DNA from: Aldehydirespirator sp963662645
GTDB taxonomy: Bacteria; Actinomycetota; Acidimicrobiia; Acidimicrobiales; Aldehydirespiratoraceae
Assembly (NCBI GenBank): GCA_963662645.2
Contig: OY759762.1
Span: 1,116,001 to 1,180,000 of the forward strand
Direction: 5' to 3'
Length of the DNA stretch: 64,000 nt
Shown here: positions 16,138 through 24,614 of the stretch, in pieces
Position numbering within the stretch: the first letter of the stretch is position 1
How the letters are laid out: each line of letters opens with the position of its first letter
Program-made: the position numbers and the translations under genes
The notes under the pieces: model-generated
Databases searched by the model: none
What the model was told of the DNA's origin: nothing
What the model saw: the letters and a program-made list of their open reading frames with translations, nothing else

Positions 16138-17244
16138 GACTGTGGTTGCTCCGCTGTGGTGGAGGTCGACGCTGGCGCCGACCTTGAAGCGGGGCGCTCC
16201 GGTGGTGCGGCAGCGCAGCATGTCGCCGTCGCTGCCCCGGACGTAGTAGAGGGTGTCGTGGCCGAAGAACTCGACGCGGTCCACGGTGCCTGAGCCGCCC
16301 TCGGTGAGCGCGAGCTCTTCCGGCCGCAACAGCACGTCCACCTCGCCGTACACGGGTGAGCGCAGCCGCATGGTTCCCAGAGCGGTGCGGGCGACATCGC
16401 CCTCGGCCCGTCCGGCCACGGTGTCGGCCTCGCCGACGAACCCGGCGAGCCAGCGGTCCGCGGGCCGCTCGTAGAGCACCGCGGGCGGGGCCTGCTGGAC
16501 GACCTCGCCGTCGCGCATCACGGCCACCTCGTCGCCCAGCAGGAAAGCCTCGTCCTGGTCGTGGGTGACGAACACGCAGGTGACTTCCAGCTCCCGCAGC
16601 AGGGCGGCCACCTCGGCCCGCACCTCCACCCGCAGCGTGGTGTCGAGGCTCGAGAACGGCTCATCGAGCAGCAGCACCGACGGCTGGGGCGCCAGCGCCC
16701 GGGCCAGCGCCACCCGCTGCTGCTGCCCGCCGGACAGCGAGCCGGGCAACCGGTCGGCCAGCTCGGCGATCCCCACCATCTCCAACAGGTCGCGCACCCG
16801 GCGCGACGCCGGCCGGTGCAGAACCCGGCTGCGGGGCCGCTCCGAGCGGGGCAGGCCGAAAGCCACGTTGGCGGCCACGGTCAGATGCGGGAACAGCGAC
16901 CAGTCCTGGAACACCATGCCGATACCACGCTTGTCGGCCGGCACATGCAACCCCGGCCCCGACATCGGCTCCCCGCCGATCAGCACCCGACCAGAGTCCA
17001 GCCTCTGAAGCCCGGCCAACACCCTCAGCAGGGTGGTCTTGCCGCTGCCGCTCGGGCCGAGGATGGCCAGAGTCCGGCCCGACTCCCCAGACAGCGAGAC
17101 GCTGTTCAGAACAGGCGCGCCGCCGAGAGCGACGCTCGCCGTGTACACCAGGATCCAGCGGCCTCTGGAAGCCGCGGGAGCCACCGGTGCCGACGCCGGG
17201 GAGGGATCCGCCAAGGCGACCGACGCGGCAGCGCTATCAAGCAT
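16117..17244 (-). CDS. ABC transporter ATP-binding protein (FbpC/PotA type), orphan
   Basis: Up to 375 aa. The ATPase domain has Walker A GPSGSGKTT, a Q-loop in GMVFQDWSLFPHLTV, signature LSGGQQQRVALARAL, Walker B VLLLDEPFSSLD and switch His in VFVTHDQDEA. The C-terminal about 110 residues form a TOBE-like domain, as in importers for ferric iron, spermidine or sulfate. No permease or binding-protein gene is adjacent, so it must serve partners elsewhere. The first 35 residues (Ala/Ser/Pro-rich) precede the conserved fold, so the true start could be later than the ATG at 17244; a TATAAG box lies only two bases before that ATG. Confidence 0.85.
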   Translation of the reverse strand: MLDSAAASVALADPSPASAPVAPAASRGRWILVYTASVALGGAPVLNSVSLSGESGRTLAILGPSGSGKTTLLRVLAGLQRLDSGRVLIGGEPMSGPGLHVPADKRGIGMVFQDWSLFPHLTVAANVAFGLPRSERPRSRVLHRPASRRVRDLLEMVGIAELADRLPGSLSGGQQQRVALARALAPQPSVLLLDEPFSSLDTTLRVEVRAEVAALLRELEVTCVFVTHDQDEAFLLGDEVAVMRDGEVVQQAPPAVLYERPADRWLAGFVGEADTVAGRAEGDVARTALGTMRLRSPVYGEVDVLLRPEELALTEGGSGTVDRVEFFGHDTLYYVRGSDGDMLRCRTTGAPRFKVGASVDLHHSGATTVAFPRAF

Positions 17245-17256
17245 GCCTTATACCCT

Positions 17257-17319
17257 AACGCCAGCAATCCTCACTCTGTCAACGCCAGCAATCCTCACTC
17301 TGTCAACGCCAGCAATCCT
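17257..17319. repeat. 24-bp tandem repeat (2.6 copies) upstream of the ABC ATPase gene
   Basis: AACGCCAGCAATCCTCACTC plus TGTC repeats at 17257-17280 and 17281-17304, with a partial copy at 17305-17319. On the minus strand each full unit contains TTGACA, so the array multiplies a -35-like box upstream of the ABC gene, whose TATAAG box is at 17247-17252. Whether it is a promoter feature or a plain minisatellite is not clear. Confidence 0.75.
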
Positions 17320-17452
17320 GACGGACTGGCCCCCATTGCACCTCACATCAGCGGTCCCTCGACAGCGCACCGATACCGGCTAGTCGCTGATCGAGGCTTG
17401 GGCTGTGCCCTTACTCAAGCGGGATTAGAACTGCTAGCCGGATTGCTCGGCT

Positions 17453-19711
17453 TCAGGCTGCGGCGTATGGCTGGGACAGCACGTCGGGCAGGCGCTCGGC
17501 GTGCACGACCGTCACCCTGCGGGTGGCCCGGGTGAGGGCCACATAGAGCGATCGGATCCCCTGGCACTCCTCGGCCACTATGCGAGCCGGCTCCACCACC
17601 ACCGCGGCGTCGACCTCGAGGCCCTTCACCAAGCGAACGGGCACCAGCGTCACCTGCTGCTCGAGGCCGGTCCGGCCGGGCCCGCCGAACACGACGGAGC
17701 GGTCCTTCAACTCGACCCGGAGGGGCTCATGGAGCGAGTCGGGCACGATCACGGCCACGTTGCCCTCGCCGACCTCGACCCGCTCCTCGCCGATCACCTC
17801 GGCCAGAGTCTCGCCCAGTGCGGCCAAGTCACGGCTGGCGGGACGACCCATCGCCGGCTCGCTCCTGGCGGCCGCGGCGCCGCACGCCACTATGCGGGGC
17901 TCGTCACCGGCGGTCCGCACCGTGGAGGGGGGCACCGCGCCGGGAGCGGCGTAGGGAAGCACCCGGTTGGCCAGCGCCATGGCCGGAGCAGGGATCCGGT
18001 AGCCGAGAGTGAGCTCCACCCGCCGGGGCGGGCGCCGGTCGGGCAGGCCCTCCAGCACCGACTCCCAGCCGTCGTGGGCCCAGGATCCGGTGGCCTGGGC
18101 GATGTCACCCACCACCGTCATCGAGCCGTTGAGGCTGCGGCGGGCGATCATGCGAAGCTCCATGGGCGACAGATCCTGGGCCTCGTCCACCACTATGTGT
18201 CCGTAGGTCAGGACCGCGTCCTCCTCCCGGTGCCCGGGCCGGTACCCCAGAAGCGCCCGGGCCTCGTCCAGCACCGGCACGTCCTGGAACGACCACGTCA
18301 CCTCGGAGGCGTGTCCGGCCCGCGGCCGGTGGAGCAGCTCCACCTCGTCGTCGCTGAGCCGGCTGCCGGCCGCCGAGCGCAGCAGCGCCCTCGATCCGTA
18401 CAGGTCGTTCACCAGGTGGGCCGGGGTGAGCACCGGCCACATCCACTCCAGCGCCTCGCGCACCTCGATCCGGTCCGAGAGGCTCTCGCGAACCTCCGCC
18501 GGATCGACACCCTGGCGCGCGCTGCCGGCCAGAGCCGCGAAGAAGGCCTCCTCCACCAGCCTGCGCCCGGCGTTGTGCTTGCGGACCCTCCGAGCCGCAT
18601 CGGAGACGATCTCGGCCGACTGCTCCACGGTGAGCTTCAGCCGCTGCAGCTCGTAGCCGATGGTCAGGTCTTGCCGCAACCGGCGGCGGCGGTCGCGCAC
18701 CGCCCGGCGCACCACTCCGGCCATGCGGGGGTCGCCCTTGACGCGGCTCACGGCCTCGTTGTCGAGGCCCGCGACCCGCACCGCGGGGCTGAGCAAGTCG
18801 GCCAGCACGGCCTGCTCCACGCCGGCCTCCCCCAGCGAGGGCAGCACCTGCTCGATGTAGGCGAGGAAGAGTCGGTTCGGCCCGACCACCAGCACGCCCT
18901 GGCTCTCCAGGGGGAACCGGTGGGTGTACAGCATGTAGGCGGCCCGGTGCAGGGCCACCACCGTCTTGCCGGTGCCGGGGCCTCCCTGCACCACCAGAAC
19001 GCCCGGCAGCTCGGCGCGGATCACCCTGTCCTGCTCGCCCTGGATGGTGGCCACGATGTCGCTGAGGCGGCCGGTGCGGGCCGCCTCCAGCGAGGCGATC
19101 AGGGTGCTCGAAACAGTCGGTTCGTCGAGGCGGCCGTCACCCGGCGAGTCGCGGGCGCCGTCGAAGTCGCGGTCGGCTATGTCGAGGCCGATGGCGGCCT
19201 TGTCGCCGAAGAACTCGTCCTCGATTCCCAACAGGGTGCTGCCCCGGGACGCGAAATGCCGCCGTCGCTCCAGGCCGAGCGGCTGACGGCCCGTGGCGCG
19301 GTAGAACGGCTCGGCCACCGGGGCCCGCCAGTCCACCAGGATCGGCTCGTGGTCGGCGTCCCACAGGCCCACCCGCCCGATGTAGAACCGCTCACCGGTC
19401 CCCGCCGGGTCGATGCGGCCGAACACGAGCGACCGGTCCCCGATGTTGAGCTTGGTCAGCCGGGCTAGGGCCGCTTCCAGCATGGCCTCGCGCTCGAATC
19501 GGGCCTGCGTGGTGCCTCCCCGGCCCGTGCGGAACACCGACGTGGCCATGGTCGCCCGCTCCCGGGCCGTGTCCAGGCAGGCATGGGCCAGATCGAAGTA
19601 GGCCTGCTCGGCTTCTAGGTCGGGATGGCGGCTGGTCAAGGCTGAACCGGGCGGGGCTTGGATGCCGGGTCCGCTCAAGAACGGCGGGCCGCTCCGAGGC
19701 GGATCCGGCAT
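17453..19711 (-). CDS. helD: HelD-like RNA-polymerase-associated UvrD-family helicase
   Basis: 752-aa SF1 helicase-like ATPase. An N-terminal helical segment (about residues 30-85, DLEAEQAYFDLAHACLD) is followed by the conserved block YIGRVGLWDADHEPILVDWR, which marks the actinobacterial HelD group. Walker A is QGGPGTGKTVVALHRA near residue 245; Walker B is IVVDEAQDLSPMEL; a UvrD motif VI-like SLYVALTRATRRVTVVH is near the C-terminus. HelD proteins dislodge stalled or drug-bound RNA polymerase in Gram-positive bacteria; that role is inferred by homology. It is divergent from the patatin gene across about 40 bp. Classic UvrD/PcrA is less likely because of the N-terminal block. Confidence 0.88.
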   Translation of the reverse strand: MPDPPRSGPPFLSGPGIQAPPGSALTSRHPDLEAEQAYFDLAHACLDTARERATMATSVFRTGRGGTTQARFEREAMLEAALARLTKLNIGDRSLVFGRIDPAGTGERFYIGRVGLWDADHEPILVDWRAPVAEPFYRATGRQPLGLERRRHFASRGSTLLGIEDEFFGDKAAIGLDIADRDFDGARDSPGDGRLDEPTVSSTLIASLEAARTGRLSDIVATIQGEQDRVIRAELPGVLVVQGGPGTGKTVVALHRAAYMLYTHRFPLESQGVLVVGPNRLFLAYIEQVLPSLGEAGVEQAVLADLLSPAVRVAGLDNEAVSRVKGDPRMAGVVRRAVRDRRRRLRQDLTIGYELQRLKLTVEQSAEIVSDAARRVRKHNAGRRLVEEAFFAALAGSARQGVDPAEVRESLSDRIEVREALEWMWPVLTPAHLVNDLYGSRALLRSAAGSRLSDDEVELLHRPRAGHASEVTWSFQDVPVLDEARALLGYRPGHREEDAVLTYGHIVVDEAQDLSPMELRMIARRSLNGSMTVVGDIAQATGSWAHDGWESVLEGLPDRRPPRRVELTLGYRIPAPAMALANRVLPYAAPGAVPPSTVRTAGDEPRIVACGAAAARSEPAMGRPASRDLAALGETLAEVIGEERVEVGEGNVAVIVPDSLHEPLRVELKDRSVVFGGPGRTGLEQQVTLVPVRLVKGLEVDAAVVVEPARIVAEECQGIRSLYVALTRATRRVTVVHAERLPDVLSQPYAAA

Positions 19712-19751
19712 TCGGGGGAACTGTTGATGTTATCCCCTTATCGTGGGCTGC

Positions 19752-21056
19752 ATGGACTCCAGCGAGCCGGCACAACTCGACGGGGCGGCCGACGCCGACA
19801 TCGTCGACGCCGAGGTCGTCGAGGAAGCGGACGCCGCCGGCCCCGGCGAGGGCAATCCCGGCGAGGGCGACCCCGGCAGCGGCGGTCCCGGCAGGTACGG
19901 TCCCGGCAGCCGGGTCTCAGTCGGGCTGGTCCTCAGCGCGGGAGGCGTGGCCGCCGAGGCTTGGCACGCCGGCGTCGTCCGGGCGCTGCACCAAGTCACT
20001 GGCTGGGACGCCCGCCGCGCCGAGCTGATTCTGGGCACCTCGGCCGGGGCCATCACCGGACTCTGCCTACGGGCCGGCATCCCGCCCGCGGACATCTACG
20101 CCCACCGGCGGGGCGAGCCCGTGAGCGACGAGGGACAGGCCATCATCGACCGGGTCGTCACCCCCTACACCGAGGGGCGCAGCGAACGCGACTGGACCGA
20201 GCAGGGGCCCCAATCGCCGACGCTGGTGGCAAGGGCGCTGTGGCCACCGTGGCAGGCCCGGCCCCTGCACGCCGCCGTGGGGCTGCTGCCCCGGGGCACC
20301 CGCACCACCGAGGCCCTCCAGCAGCGCATGGCGGAACTGCATCCCGAGCCCTGGCCTGCGGCCCGGTTCTGGGTGCCGGCCGTGCGGCTCTCCGACGGCG
20401 AGCGGGTGGTGTTCGGGCGCGACGACCTGAACGCCACCGCGGCGGAGGCGGTGCGGGCCAGCTGCGCGGTGCCGAGCCTGTTCGAGCCGGTCGACGTGGA
20501 CGGGCGGCGCTACGTGGACGGCGGCCTGCACTCCTACACCAACGCCGACCTGATGGGGCCGCCCGCCTTCGACCTGGTCGTGGTGTCGTCGCCGATGAGC
20601 GGCACGGCGGGATGGTCGGAGGTCCGCAGCGCGCTGTCGGAGGCCTGGACCAGCGCCCGGGCCGGCGTCGGGCTGGCAGAGACCCGGCCCCAGGACCCGG
20701 ACCGGGCCTGGTGGTCGGAGGCGCTGGACCTGGCATGGTCGGACGGTCGGGCTATGCGGGCGGCGCGGCGGCAATGGGTCGACGACAAGCTCGGCGAGGA
20801 GATCGACGGTCTCCGCCGCCGAGGCATCGCCGTGCTGGTGGTGGAGCCCGACGCCGAGGGGGTGGATCTGGTGGACGCCGGCCGCGGCGAGGACATGGAC
20901 CGCACCGGTCAGGGCGCCGAGAGGGACGACCGCAGCGATCCCAGATGGGTGTGGCGGTCCCAGATGGCCGCCGCGGCCGATCGGACCGTCCGGAACCTCC
21001 TGGCGGGCGGCGACAGCCGGCGCTTCGGCGGCTTGCTGCGCCGGGCCGCCAGCTGA
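19752..21056 (+). CDS. Patatin-like phospholipase
   Basis: 434 aa from ATG 19752 (GTG 19743 adds three residues). The first 55 residues are acidic and Gly/Pro-rich with short repeats (EGNPGEGDPGSGGPG) and are likely disordered. The patatin fold then begins with VGLVLSAGGVAAEAWHAG (oxyanion-hole glycines), the nucleophile GTSAGAITG and the catalytic Asp in YVDGGLHSYTN. It is a Ser-Asp dyad acyl hydrolase acting on membrane or storage lipids. The family in actinobacteria is large, and substrate is not assignable. No signal peptide is seen, so a cytoplasmic or membrane-surface role is likely. Confidence 0.88.
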   Translation: MDSSEPAQLDGAADADIVDAEVVEEADAAGPGEGNPGEGDPGSGGPGRYGPGSRVSVGLVLSAGGVAAEAWHAGVVRALHQVTGWDARRAELILGTSAGAITGLCLRAGIPPADIYAHRRGEPVSDEGQAIIDRVVTPYTEGRSERDWTEQGPQSPTLVARALWPPWQARPLHAAVGLLPRGTRTTEALQQRMAELHPEPWPAARFWVPAVRLSDGERVVFGRDDLNATAAEAVRASCAVPSLFEPVDVDGRRYVDGGLHSYTNADLMGPPAFDLVVVSSPMSGTAGWSEVRSALSEAWTSARAGVGLAETRPQDPDRAWWSEALDLAWSDGRAMRAARRQWVDDKLGEEIDGLRRRGIAVLVVEPDAEGVDLVDAGRGEDMDRTGQGAERDDRSDPRWVWRSQMAAAADRTVRNLLAGGDSRRFGGLLRRAAS

Positions 21057-21158
21057 AGCCGCCCCATCATCCCGAAGTGTTCTGCTTGGCGCGCCTGGCC
21101 CATGCGGCCGGAAGCCTCGAACGGCTTCTATGGGTTCGGTCGCCGTTAGCTTGACGCG

Positions 21159-22208
21159 ATGAGCAGAGGCCGCTTCGACGGCAGCGACTTCCTGCGGGCC
21201 TGCCGGATGGAGCCGCACCGGCGGGTGCCGGTCTGGTTCATGCGCCAGGCCGGCCGGTCACTTCCGGAGTACCGGGCCGTGCGCGGCGCCGGTTCGATAC
21301 TCGACGCCATCGCCGACCCCGACCGGGCCGCGGAGATCACCCTGCAGCCGGTGCGCCGCTACGGAGTGGACGCAGCCATCCTGTTCAGCGACATCGTGGT
21401 GCCGGCCCATGCCGTCGGCTTCGGCGTCGATGTCGTGCCAGGGACCGGGCCGGTCATTGAGCGTCCGTTCGCGGCCCGCGGCGACCTCGACCGCCTGCGC
21501 CCCCTCGATCCCGGCGCCGACACGCCCTATGTGATCGAGACCGTCCGCCGAGCCGTCGCCGCGCTGGAGGTGCCCCTCATCGGCTTCGCGGGGGCCCCGT
21601 TCACGGTGGCGTCTTATCTGGTGGAGGGCGGCCCGTCCCGCCACCACGAGCGGACCAAGGCCCTCATGGTCGGCGACGAGGCGCTGTGGCACGATCTCAT
21701 GGACCGCCTCGCCGACCTCGCCATCGCCTCGCTGCTGTCGCAGGTGGAGGCAGGAGCGGCCGCGGTGCAGCTGTTCGACAGCTGGGCCGGGGCGTTGTCG
21801 CCGGACCAGTACCGGCGGGGTGTCGCCCCCCACTCCGCCCGGGTGCTGGAGGCGGTGGGCGCGACCGGAGTGCCGCGGATCCATTTCGGGGTCGGCACCG
21901 GCGAGCTTCTCGACCAGATGGGCCGGTGCGGTGCCGAGGTGGTGGGGGTGGACTTTCGCGTGCCCATCGACGCGGCCCGCCAGCGGGTCGGACCGGGACG
22001 GGCGCTGCAGGGAAACCTGGACCCCGCGGTGGTGCTGGCCGGGGAGTCGGCCGCGGTTGACGCGGCCCGGGCCGTGCTGGCCGCCAACGGCGGGCATCCC
22101 GGCTTCATCTTCAACCTGGGCCATGGGGTCCTGCCCGGAAGCGACCCGGATGTGCTGGCCCGCGTGGTGCGGGTGGTGCACGACGAGGGCCAAGTGCTGT
22201 GCCAGTGA
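21159..22208 (+). CDS. hemE: Uroporphyrinogen decarboxylase
   Basis: 349 aa, full family length. The signature VPVWFMRQAGRSLPEYRAV is at residues about 26-44 and AAILFSDIVV carries the catalytic Asp; GHGVLPGSDPDV near the end is also conserved. The enzyme removes four acetate carboxyls from uroporphyrinogen III to give coproporphyrinogen III in the cytoplasm. It is followed by the HemY-type oxidase gene, matching the coproporphyrin-dependent heme route of actinobacteria, in which coproporphyrinogen is oxidised before iron insertion. Ferrochelatase and HemQ genes are not in the window. Confidence 0.95.
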   Translation: MSRGRFDGSDFLRACRMEPHRRVPVWFMRQAGRSLPEYRAVRGAGSILDAIADPDRAAEITLQPVRRYGVDAAILFSDIVVPAHAVGFGVDVVPGTGPVIERPFAARGDLDRLRPLDPGADTPYVIETVRRAVAALEVPLIGFAGAPFTVASYLVEGGPSRHHERTKALMVGDEALWHDLMDRLADLAIASLLSQVEAGAAAVQLFDSWAGALSPDQYRRGVAPHSARVLEAVGATGVPRIHFGVGTGELLDQMGRCGAEVVGVDFRVPIDAARQRVGPGRALQGNLDPAVVLAGESAAVDAARAVLAANGGHPGFIFNLGHGVLPGSDPDVLARVVRVVHDEGQVLCQ

Positions 22209-22260
22209 CCGGTCCCAAGATGCGTGCATCGCGCCGGCACCCGCCCGAGGAGGCACAGCC

Positions 22261-22302
22261 GTGACCGTGCAAGCCGGCGTGACGAGCGCGAACGTGCCGT
22301 AG
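22261..22302 (+). CDS. 13-codon leader ORF upstream of hemY/cgoX
   Basis: A strong AGGAGG ribosome site precedes GTG 22261, which opens 13 codons (VTVQAGVTSANVP). The TAG stop at 22300-22302 abuts the ATG of the next gene. The main gene has no good ribosome site of its own, so its translation may depend on termination of this leader. It could also be only a spurious short frame. Confidence 0.35.
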   Translation: MTVQAGVTSANVP

Positions 22303-23874
22303 ATGACTGAGACGAAGGCGCAGCCGGGGCCTTCGACGAAGGCGCGCGCCGGAGGCCTAGTGGTCGTCATCGGCGCCGGGATCTCCGGGCTGGCCGCAGC
22401 GTTCGAACTGCGGCGGGCTGGCGTCGAGGCGGTCGTGGTGGAGGCGAGCGGCCGACCGGGCGGCAAGATCGATAGCGCGCAGGTCGGCGGTCTGACCGTG
22501 GATTCGGGACCCGACGGTTTCGTGGCCCGCGACCCTTCCGCGGCCGAACTGTGCCGCCGGCTCGGCCTAGGCGCCGACCTGGTCGAGCCAGCCGCGAGCG
22601 GGGCCTTCGTTTGGATGGACGGTCAGCTGCGACCGCTTCCGGCCCGCTCCGTGCTGGGGGTGCCGTGGACGGCCGACGCGGTAGCAGGCACCGGCATCGT
22701 CTCCGAACGGGCGGTCGGCGAGCTGGCCCGCGGCCTGGCCCAGGACACTGGCCCGGTCGCGGGCGACGCCGCCGTGGGCGAGGTCCTGCGCCCGCGAGTC
22801 GGCGACGAGGTGTTCGAGCGCCTGGTCGATCCCCTGCTCGGGGGCATCAACGCGGGATCGGCCGACCAGATGAGCATCGAGGCCTGCGCTCCTCCGCTGT
22901 TCGACGCGGTCCGCAGAGGGGGCCCGCTGGGCGCGGCCCTACACGAGGTCGAAGCCACCCGCAGAGGCGGCCCTCTGGGCGCGGCCCTACACGAGGTTGA
23001 AGCCGCCCGCAGAGGCGGCCCTCTGGGTCCGGCCCTTCGCGAGGTCGCCGTCCGGCAAGGCCGAGACCACGATGCAGGGGCGACCGTGCCGGTGTTCCAG
23101 AGCGTGCGCGGCGGCGTGACCCGGATCGTGGACGCACTCGCCGCGGAGTTGGGCGGGGCTGTCAATCTGGGCGCGCCGGTGCATTCGGTGAGCCGGGCGC
23201 CGGCCCGCGGCGCCGGGTGTCGATGGACGGTGACAACCCCGAGCGGTCGGCTGGACGCCGACGGGGTGATCCTGGCCTGCCCGGCCTGGGAGTCGGCTCG
23301 CCTGATCGAGCCCCTAGTGCCCGAGGCGGCGGGGATTCTCGGCGAGATCGAGTACTCCGACGTGGTGCTGACCACCTTCGCAGTCCAGGAGGACCGCCTG
23401 GTCCGACCCCTCGACGGCAGCGGCTTCCTGGTTCCCCGCAGCCAGGGGCTGCTCACCACCGCCTGCTCGTGGGCGTCGTCGAAGTGGCGGCACTACGCCG
23501 GTGGGGGGCTGGCCTTGATGCGGGTGTCGGCAGGGCGCACCGACGACCGGCGCTGGCTCGATCTGAACTCCGCCGAGCTGGTCTCGGCACTGGCCGCCGA
23601 ACTGGCCGAGACCGGGCTGGTCTCGGCCGAGGACGCAGCCGAGGGACGCTTCGAGGCCCAGGTCGCGCCCTGGCCGCAGTCCCTGCCGCAGTACCGGCCG
23701 GGCCACCTTGAGCGGGTGGCCGCGGTGGAGGCCTGCCTGGCGGCAGAGACACCCGGGCTGGCAGCCGCCGGTGCAGCCCTCCGGGGCGTAGGATTGCCCG
23801 CCTGCATCCGCGGCGCGCAGACCGCAGCAGCCGCCGTCGCGAGGACCGTGCTGTGCCAGACGAACCCGCAATGA
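22303..23874 (+). CDS. hemY: HemY-type oxidase: coproporphyrinogen III oxidase (CgoX) / protoporphyrinogen oxidase
   Basis: 523-aa FAD flavoenzyme. The dinucleotide-binding motif is VVVIGAGISGLAAAFELRRAG near residues 21-42 and the FAD-binding end is GVGLPACIRGAQTAAAAV. In Gram-positive bacteria this family oxidises coproporphyrinogen III to coproporphyrin III with O2; by taxonomy that is preferred over protoporphyrinogen oxidase. Residues 204-249 contain a 16-residue segment in three tandem copies (see repeat), which lengthens a region that in relatives is a single helix-turn. The stop overlaps the ATG of the cyclase-domain gene (ATGA). HemE is immediately upstream. Confidence 0.9.
   Translation: MTETKAQPGPSTKARAGGLVVVIGAGISGLAAAFELRRAGVEAVVVEASGRPGGKIDSAQVGGLTVDSGPDGFVARDPSAAELCRRLGLGADLVEPAASGAFVWMDGQLRPLPARSVLGVPWTADAVAGTGIVSERAVGELARGLAQDTGPVAGDAAVGEVLRPRVGDEVFERLVDPLLGGINAGSADQMSIEACAPPLFDAVRRGGPLGAALHEVEATRRGGPLGAALHEVEAARRGGPLGPALREVAVRQGRDHDAGATVPVFQSVRGGVTRIVDALAAELGGAVNLGAPVHSVSRAPARGAGCRWTVTTPSGRLDADGVILACPAWESARLIEPLVPEAAGILGEIEYSDVVLTTFAVQEDRLVRPLDGSGFLVPRSQGLLTTACSWASSKWRHYAGGGLALMRVSAGRTDDRRWLDLNSAELVSALAAELAETGLVSAEDAAEGRFEAQVAPWPQSLPQYRPGHLERVAAVEACLAAETPGLAAAGAALRGVGLPACIRGAQTAAAAVARTVLCQTNPQ
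22912..23049 (+). repeat. 48-bp in-frame tandem repeat inside hemY
   Basis: The 16-codon unit RRGGPLGAALHEVEA(T/A) occupies 22912-22959 and 22960-23007; a third, diverged copy begins at 23008 (RRGGPLGPALREVA). Copies 1 and 2 are nearly identical in DNA, so the expansion is recent. It multiplies a motif that HemY relatives have once, in the substrate-binding part of the protein. Confidence 0.9.
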
Positions 23875-24581
23875 GACCAGATCCTGTCCTCCCCGACGCC
23901 GAGGTGTCCCCCGCCGCGCCGGCCGGCGCCGCAAGCGGCATCGCAGCCCCGGAAGCGTCTGAGCAGGTGCTGGCGCCGCTGGTCGCTCCGGACACGGGCC
24001 CGGCCCGGGAGTGGGCCGAGGCCAGCCCGCCCCTGGTCACCGTCCATCCCGACGAGTTGCCCGAGGGCGACAGCCATCTCAGCGTGACGCGCACGTTCTG
24101 TTTCGCCGACCTCAGCGGCTTCACCGCGTACACCCGCTCCCGCGGGCCGCATGAGGCGGTGGCGATGCTCGGGGAGTTCCGCAGGATCACCAGGAGCGTC
24201 GCCGCCAAGCGAGGGGTGCGGGTGGCGAAATGGCTGGGCGACGGCGTCATGCTGGTGTCTACCAGCACCGCCGCCGCGCTGTCCCTCGGCGCTCACCTCA
24301 TCCACCATTTCGCCAGCCGGGGCGTGCAGATCCGGGTGGGCGCGGCGACCGGCGAGGCCCTGCTGTTCGAGGGCGACGACTACGTGGGCGAGCCGGTCAA
24401 CCTCGCGGCCAAGCTCTGCGCGGCCGCCCCTCCCGGCGAGATGTACACCGTCACCGACGATCTCGACCTGCCCGACTGGGTGGCCTGCATCGGCGATGTC
24501 ACGGTGCAGATCCGGGGCGTCGGACCGGTGGAGGGCGTGCACCGGCTCCTGCCCCTCGGGCTCGCCGATGAGCTCGGGTGA
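23871..24581 (+). CDS. Class III adenylate/guanylate cyclase domain protein
   Basis: 236 aa from ATG 23871, which overlaps the hemY stop. The first 70 residues are Ala/Pro/Glu-rich and probably flexible. The cyclase homology domain has both metal Asp positions (FCFADLSGFTAYTRS; KWLGDGVMLVS) and the conserved Asn in EPVNLAAKLCAAAPPGE, but the transition-state Arg expected four residues after that Asn is Lys. The domain may therefore be weak or non-catalytic and act as a nucleotide sensor. There is no membrane segment. Coupling to hemY suggests a regulatory link with heme synthesis, but this is speculation. Confidence 0.8.
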   Translation: MRPDPVLPDAEVSPAAPAGAASGIAAPEASEQVLAPLVAPDTGPAREWAEASPPLVTVHPDELPEGDSHLSVTRTFCFADLSGFTAYTRSRGPHEAVAMLGEFRRITRSVAAKRGVRVAKWLGDGVMLVSTSTAAALSLGAHLIHHFASRGVQIRVGAATGEALLFEGDDYVGEPVNLAAKLCAAAPPGEMYTVTDDLDLPDWVACIGDVTVQIRGVGPVEGVHRLLPLGLADELG

Positions 24582-24614
24582 CTGCTTGGAGCCCCGGACA
24601 GCGGGAGCGCGCCG

